Shown here: one piece after another, positions 22,112-23,943 of the stretch
Layout of the letters: each line of letters starts with the position of its first letter
How positions within the stretch are numbered: position 1 is the stretch's first letter
Position numbers and translations under genes: made by a program
Notes under the pieces: model-generated
Seen by the model: the letters and a program-made list of their open reading frames with translations, nothing else
What the model was told of the DNA's origin: nothing
The model's database searches: none
From: CAG-307 sp964524125
GTDB taxonomy: Bacteria > Bacillota_I > Bacilli_A > Acholeplasmatales > Anaeroplasmataceae
Reading direction: 5' to 3'
DNA: 23,943 nt
Assembly (NCBI GenBank): GCA_964524125.1
Contig: CAZGBY010000028.1
Coordinates: 1-23,943 of the forward strand

Positions 22112-23055
22112 AAAGATGGGTATTGATTTTATTTTTAGGATCATTGTTTTATTTAGTTTCAACTAGGTTTAGCTTATCTGATATAATATATATATCATCT
22201 ATTCATTATGAATATAATAATGAAAAATTTTTGGTAACTTTGATGTCTCTTGAAGATGACGATAACATTGTATTAAATAGTATTGGAGAGTCTTTAGATG
22301 AATGCTTTACTAATTTAAGCAATAATATATCTTTAGATATAAATTATAGACATGTTCAAAGTATGATTTTAGATGTGTCTATGTTTAATGAAGATTGTTT
22401 AGATGAGTTTGAAAGGTTTATATTAAATAATACATTAATAGATTTTAACTTTTATTTATATTCATCCGATGAAAAATCTTCATATATTTATAATTACAAT
22501 AATCCGGATAGTATATCTAATTATTATTCAATATTAAATCCAGATAGATATAATAATTTATTTTATTATTCAAAAAAGTGTCATTTTGTTAATTATTTAA
22601 AAAGAAGAAGTGATGATGTAAATATTAAAATACCTTTTATTAATGTTAATAATATAAGTAATGATTCTAATTTATTTATATCTGGATTTGTATTATTGAA
22701 TAATGATTTTAATATTATAAAAAAAGAAGAATATAATTATTTATATTTATTAAATGAATTTAAAGAATCTACAATTTATTTAGATAATTTTGATTCGATA
22801 ATAAAAGAAAATAATATTAAATATGAATATAAAGATAAGTATATTATAAATATTAATGTAACTTATGAAGGATTATTAAATTTAGATAATTATAATAAAA
22901 TGGAAGAGTATTTATATGAAATGTTATTAAATGATATTAATAATATATTGAGACTTAAAATTGATTTATTTAACTTAGATGAAATTAATTTAAAAAGAAA
23001 TAAAAAATATACAAATGATGATGTGTTAATAAAATTAAGTGTTATTAAAAGATGA
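22108..23055 (+). CDS. Spore germinant receptor C subunit (GerAC-like) without lipobox
   Basis: The 315-residue protein is in the position of GerAC and shows its plan: an N-terminal hydrophobic segment (4-21), a soluble body, and a C-terminal domain with predicted helix NKMEEYLYEMLLNDINNILRLK near the end. Sequence similarity to GerAC is weak. It is very rich in Asn, Ile and Tyr. The canonical GerAC lipobox (L-x-G-C followed by W-D) is missing: the equivalent stretch reads LVSTRFSLSDIIYIS and there is no cysteine before residue 86. It is thus anchored by its N-terminal helix or secreted. The stop is TGA. The gene begins in an ATGA overlap with the A gene. Assignment rests partly on synteny. 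Confidence 0.72.
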   Translation: MKRWVLILFLGSLFYLVSTRFSLSDIIYISSIHYEYNNEKFLVTLMSLEDDDNIVLNSIGESLDECFTNLSNNISLDINYRHVQSMILDVSMFNEDCLDEFERFILNNTLIDFNFYLYSSDEKSSYIYNYNNPDSISNYYSILNPDRYNNLFYYSKKCHFVNYLKRRSDDVNIKIPFINVNNISNDSNLFISGFVLLNNDFNIIKKEEYNYLYLLNEFKESTIYLDNFDSIIKENNIKYEYKDKYIININVTYEGLLNLDNYNKMEEYLYEMLLNDINNILRLKIDLFNLDEINLKRNKKYTNDDVLIKLSVIKR

Positions 23056-23117
23056 TTTTTATTGTAATTTCATTTATTTTATTGTAAAGTATTAATAAAT
23101 GAAAGAAGATGAAATTT

Positions 23118-23783
23118 ATGAATAAAAAAACAGCTGGTATAATTAGTTTATGTGCTTTATTATTCTTTATTATATTAATAATCTTGATTAAATTTGTAAA
23201 TGTTGATACAAATAGTTTGGGTATAGAAGTAGGCCTTTATAGTTTTAATAACCTATTACTTCCAAGTGTTTCTAATAATGAATTTGATAGTATTAGTGAT
23301 ATTCTTATGTTGATAAGCTTTGTATTCTTTGGAATTGTTGGATTAATGGGTATAAATGAATTATATAGAAACAAGAGTTTGAAGAAAGTAAATTATCTAT
23401 ATTATTTATATATATGTATCTTACTGCTTATTGTAATCATATATTTATTCTTTGAAGTTGTTCCTATTAATTATAGACCTATATTAGTTGATGGTAAGAA
23501 AGAATCGTCTTTCCCATCATCTCATATATTTATTACATCTACATTACTATTATGTTCTTGTTATGTATTTAGTAAGTATATTAATAAGAATTATTCTAAG
23601 GTATTGTATGTTTTAAGTATTATTATAATTATATTTACAACACTAGGTAGATTATTAAGTAAAAAGCATTGGGCTACTGATTGTATTGGAGGACTATTAA
23701 TATCTTGTATGTTATTCTTTGGATTTGTATTTTTTGATAAATTGATTTTTGATAAGAAAAATAATAAATCTTTTAATAAATAA
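23118..23783 (+). CDS. PAP2-superfamily membrane phosphatase
   Basis: The 221-residue protein has about six membrane segments and the PAP2 (type 2 phosphatidic acid phosphatase) motifs: RP at 120-121, PSSH at 133-136 and R-x5-H-x3-D at 177, 183 and 187. His183 should be the nucleophile and His136 the acid. The first motif normally starts with Lys seven residues before the Arg; here that position is Glu113. Substrates of the family include phosphatidate, phosphatidylglycerophosphate and undecaprenyl pyrophosphate. ATG 23118 is preceded by AAGAAGATGA; the in-frame ATG 23109 is the alternative. It lies 62 bases after the ger operon on the same strand. A weak promoter (TTGTAA at 23062, 17 bases, TAAAGT) is possible. 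Confidence 0.85.
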   Translation: MNKKTAGIISLCALLFFIILIILIKFVNVDTNSLGIEVGLYSFNNLLLPSVSNNEFDSISDILMLISFVFFGIVGLMGINELYRNKSLKKVNYLYYLYICILLLIVIIYLFFEVVPINYRPILVDGKKESSFPSSHIFITSTLLLCSCYVFSKYINKNYSKVLYVLSIIIIIFTTLGRLLSKKHWATDCIGGLLISCMLFFGFVFFDKLIFDKKNNKSFNK

Positions 23784-23823
23784 AAATTTGGTTAAAAATT
23801 TTACTCAAAAAAAGAAAAATTGC

Positions 23824-23852
23824 TTGATTTAATTTTTATGGTATGCTATACT
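23824..23852 (+). promoter_or_regulatory. Promoter of tRNA-Trp
   Basis: TTGATT (23824-23829), a 17-base spacer and TATACT (23847-23852) with an extended TG at 23844-23845. Transcription should start about 9 bases before the tRNA 5' end. Confidence 0.75.
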
Positions 23853-23867
23853 TTAAAAGTATTACCT

Positions 23868-23941
23868 AGGGGCGTAGCATAATGGTATTGTTGCGGTCTC
23901 CAAAACCGTCCGTGGGAGTTCGATTCTCTCCGCCCCTGCCA
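23868..23941 (+). tRNA. trnW: tRNA-Trp (CCA anticodon)
   Basis: The acceptor arms AGGGGCG (23868-23874) and CGCCCCT (23931-23937) pair fully, followed by discriminator G and an encoded CCA (23939-23941). The anticodon arm is GCGGT (23893-23897), loop CTCCAAA, then ACCGT (23905-23909), giving anticodon CCA at 23900-23902, which reads UGG. The T arm is GGGAG, TTCGATT, CTCTC. The D arm is weak (three pairs, one G-U). No suppressor-type UCA anticodon is needed, in line with TGA being a stop here. Confidence 0.95.
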
Positions 23942-23943
23942 TT

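Noticed and set aside
22108..23055. Low-complexity non-coding AT-rich DNA instead of a gene
   Set aside because: The frame is open for 315 codons, starts in an ATGA overlap with the ger A gene, and encodes an N-terminal hydrophobic segment followed by a structured protein.
23784..23823. Terminator after the PAP2 gene
   Set aside because: Only A/T pairing (AAAATTT with AAATTTT) without any GC core, which is expected by chance in this composition.
23868..23941. Use of TGA as Trp codon (Mollicute code)
   Set aside because: The tRNA-Trp has a CCA anticodon, reading frames lack internal TGA, and the ger C gene ends with TGA, so the standard code applies here.

Overview
The window comes from a low-GC, AT-rich Gram-positive bacterium (Bacillota). 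It shows strong purine-rich Shine-Dalgarno sites, sigma-A promoters of the TTGACA/TATAAT type (often with an extended TGn), the standard genetic code (one gene stops at TGA, and TGA does not occur inside the long reading frames), and an HrcA/CIRCE-type heat-shock region. It also carries a spore germinant-receptor operon. A gut-associated member of the Bacilli near the Erysipelotrichia/Mollicutes border would fit the composition, the beta-glucuronidase and the gene content, but the exact lineage is an inference.

Layout. 1-3176 is the L11-L1-L10-L7/L12 ribosomal protein cluster (rplK, rplA, rplJ, rplL) followed by the RsmC-like methyltransferase ybxB. This part is rich in RNA control: two copies of an L1-binding-type hairpin (before rplK and before rplA), and an L10 leader with a mutually exclusive antiterminator/terminator pair before rplJ. 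3166-10637 is rpoB-rpoC, driven by a fully consensus promoter and closed by a terminator. The rifampicin pocket of RpoB carries Gln where sensitive bacteria have His526, and RpoC has an acidic, internally repeated C-terminal tail. 10679-12870 holds a beta-glucuronidase (GH2) and a 98-residue orphan. 12895-14667 holds a divergent pair: a DapB-like reductase whose catalytic motif is degraded (minus strand), and two tandem Hsp20 chaperones (plus strand). The region between them contains a perfect cre-like palindrome and two CIRCE-like operators. 14651-18172 is another divergent pair: a WYL-domain regulator (minus) and a type IIA Ca2+-ATPase (plus), whose promoters share an inverted repeat. 18230-19682 is a Nudix hydrolase translationally overlapped by a diacylglycerol-kinase-family lipid kinase. 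19682-23055 is a three-gene germinant-receptor operon in the order B-A-C behind a sigma-G-like promoter, with a C subunit that lacks a lipobox. It is followed by a PAP2-family phosphatase and a tRNA-Trp with its own promoter at the right edge.

How the genes work together: the left half is the core translation/transcription block under ribosomal-protein feedback. The right half is accessory and membrane/stress/spore oriented (heat-shock chaperones, calcium pump, lipid kinase, PAP2 phosphatase, germinant receptor). No mobile element, CRISPR array or rRNA is visible. No stretch above 300 bases lacks a gene; the longest gaps are 13621-13837, 1-205 and 1398-1567, and all three hold regulatory signals.
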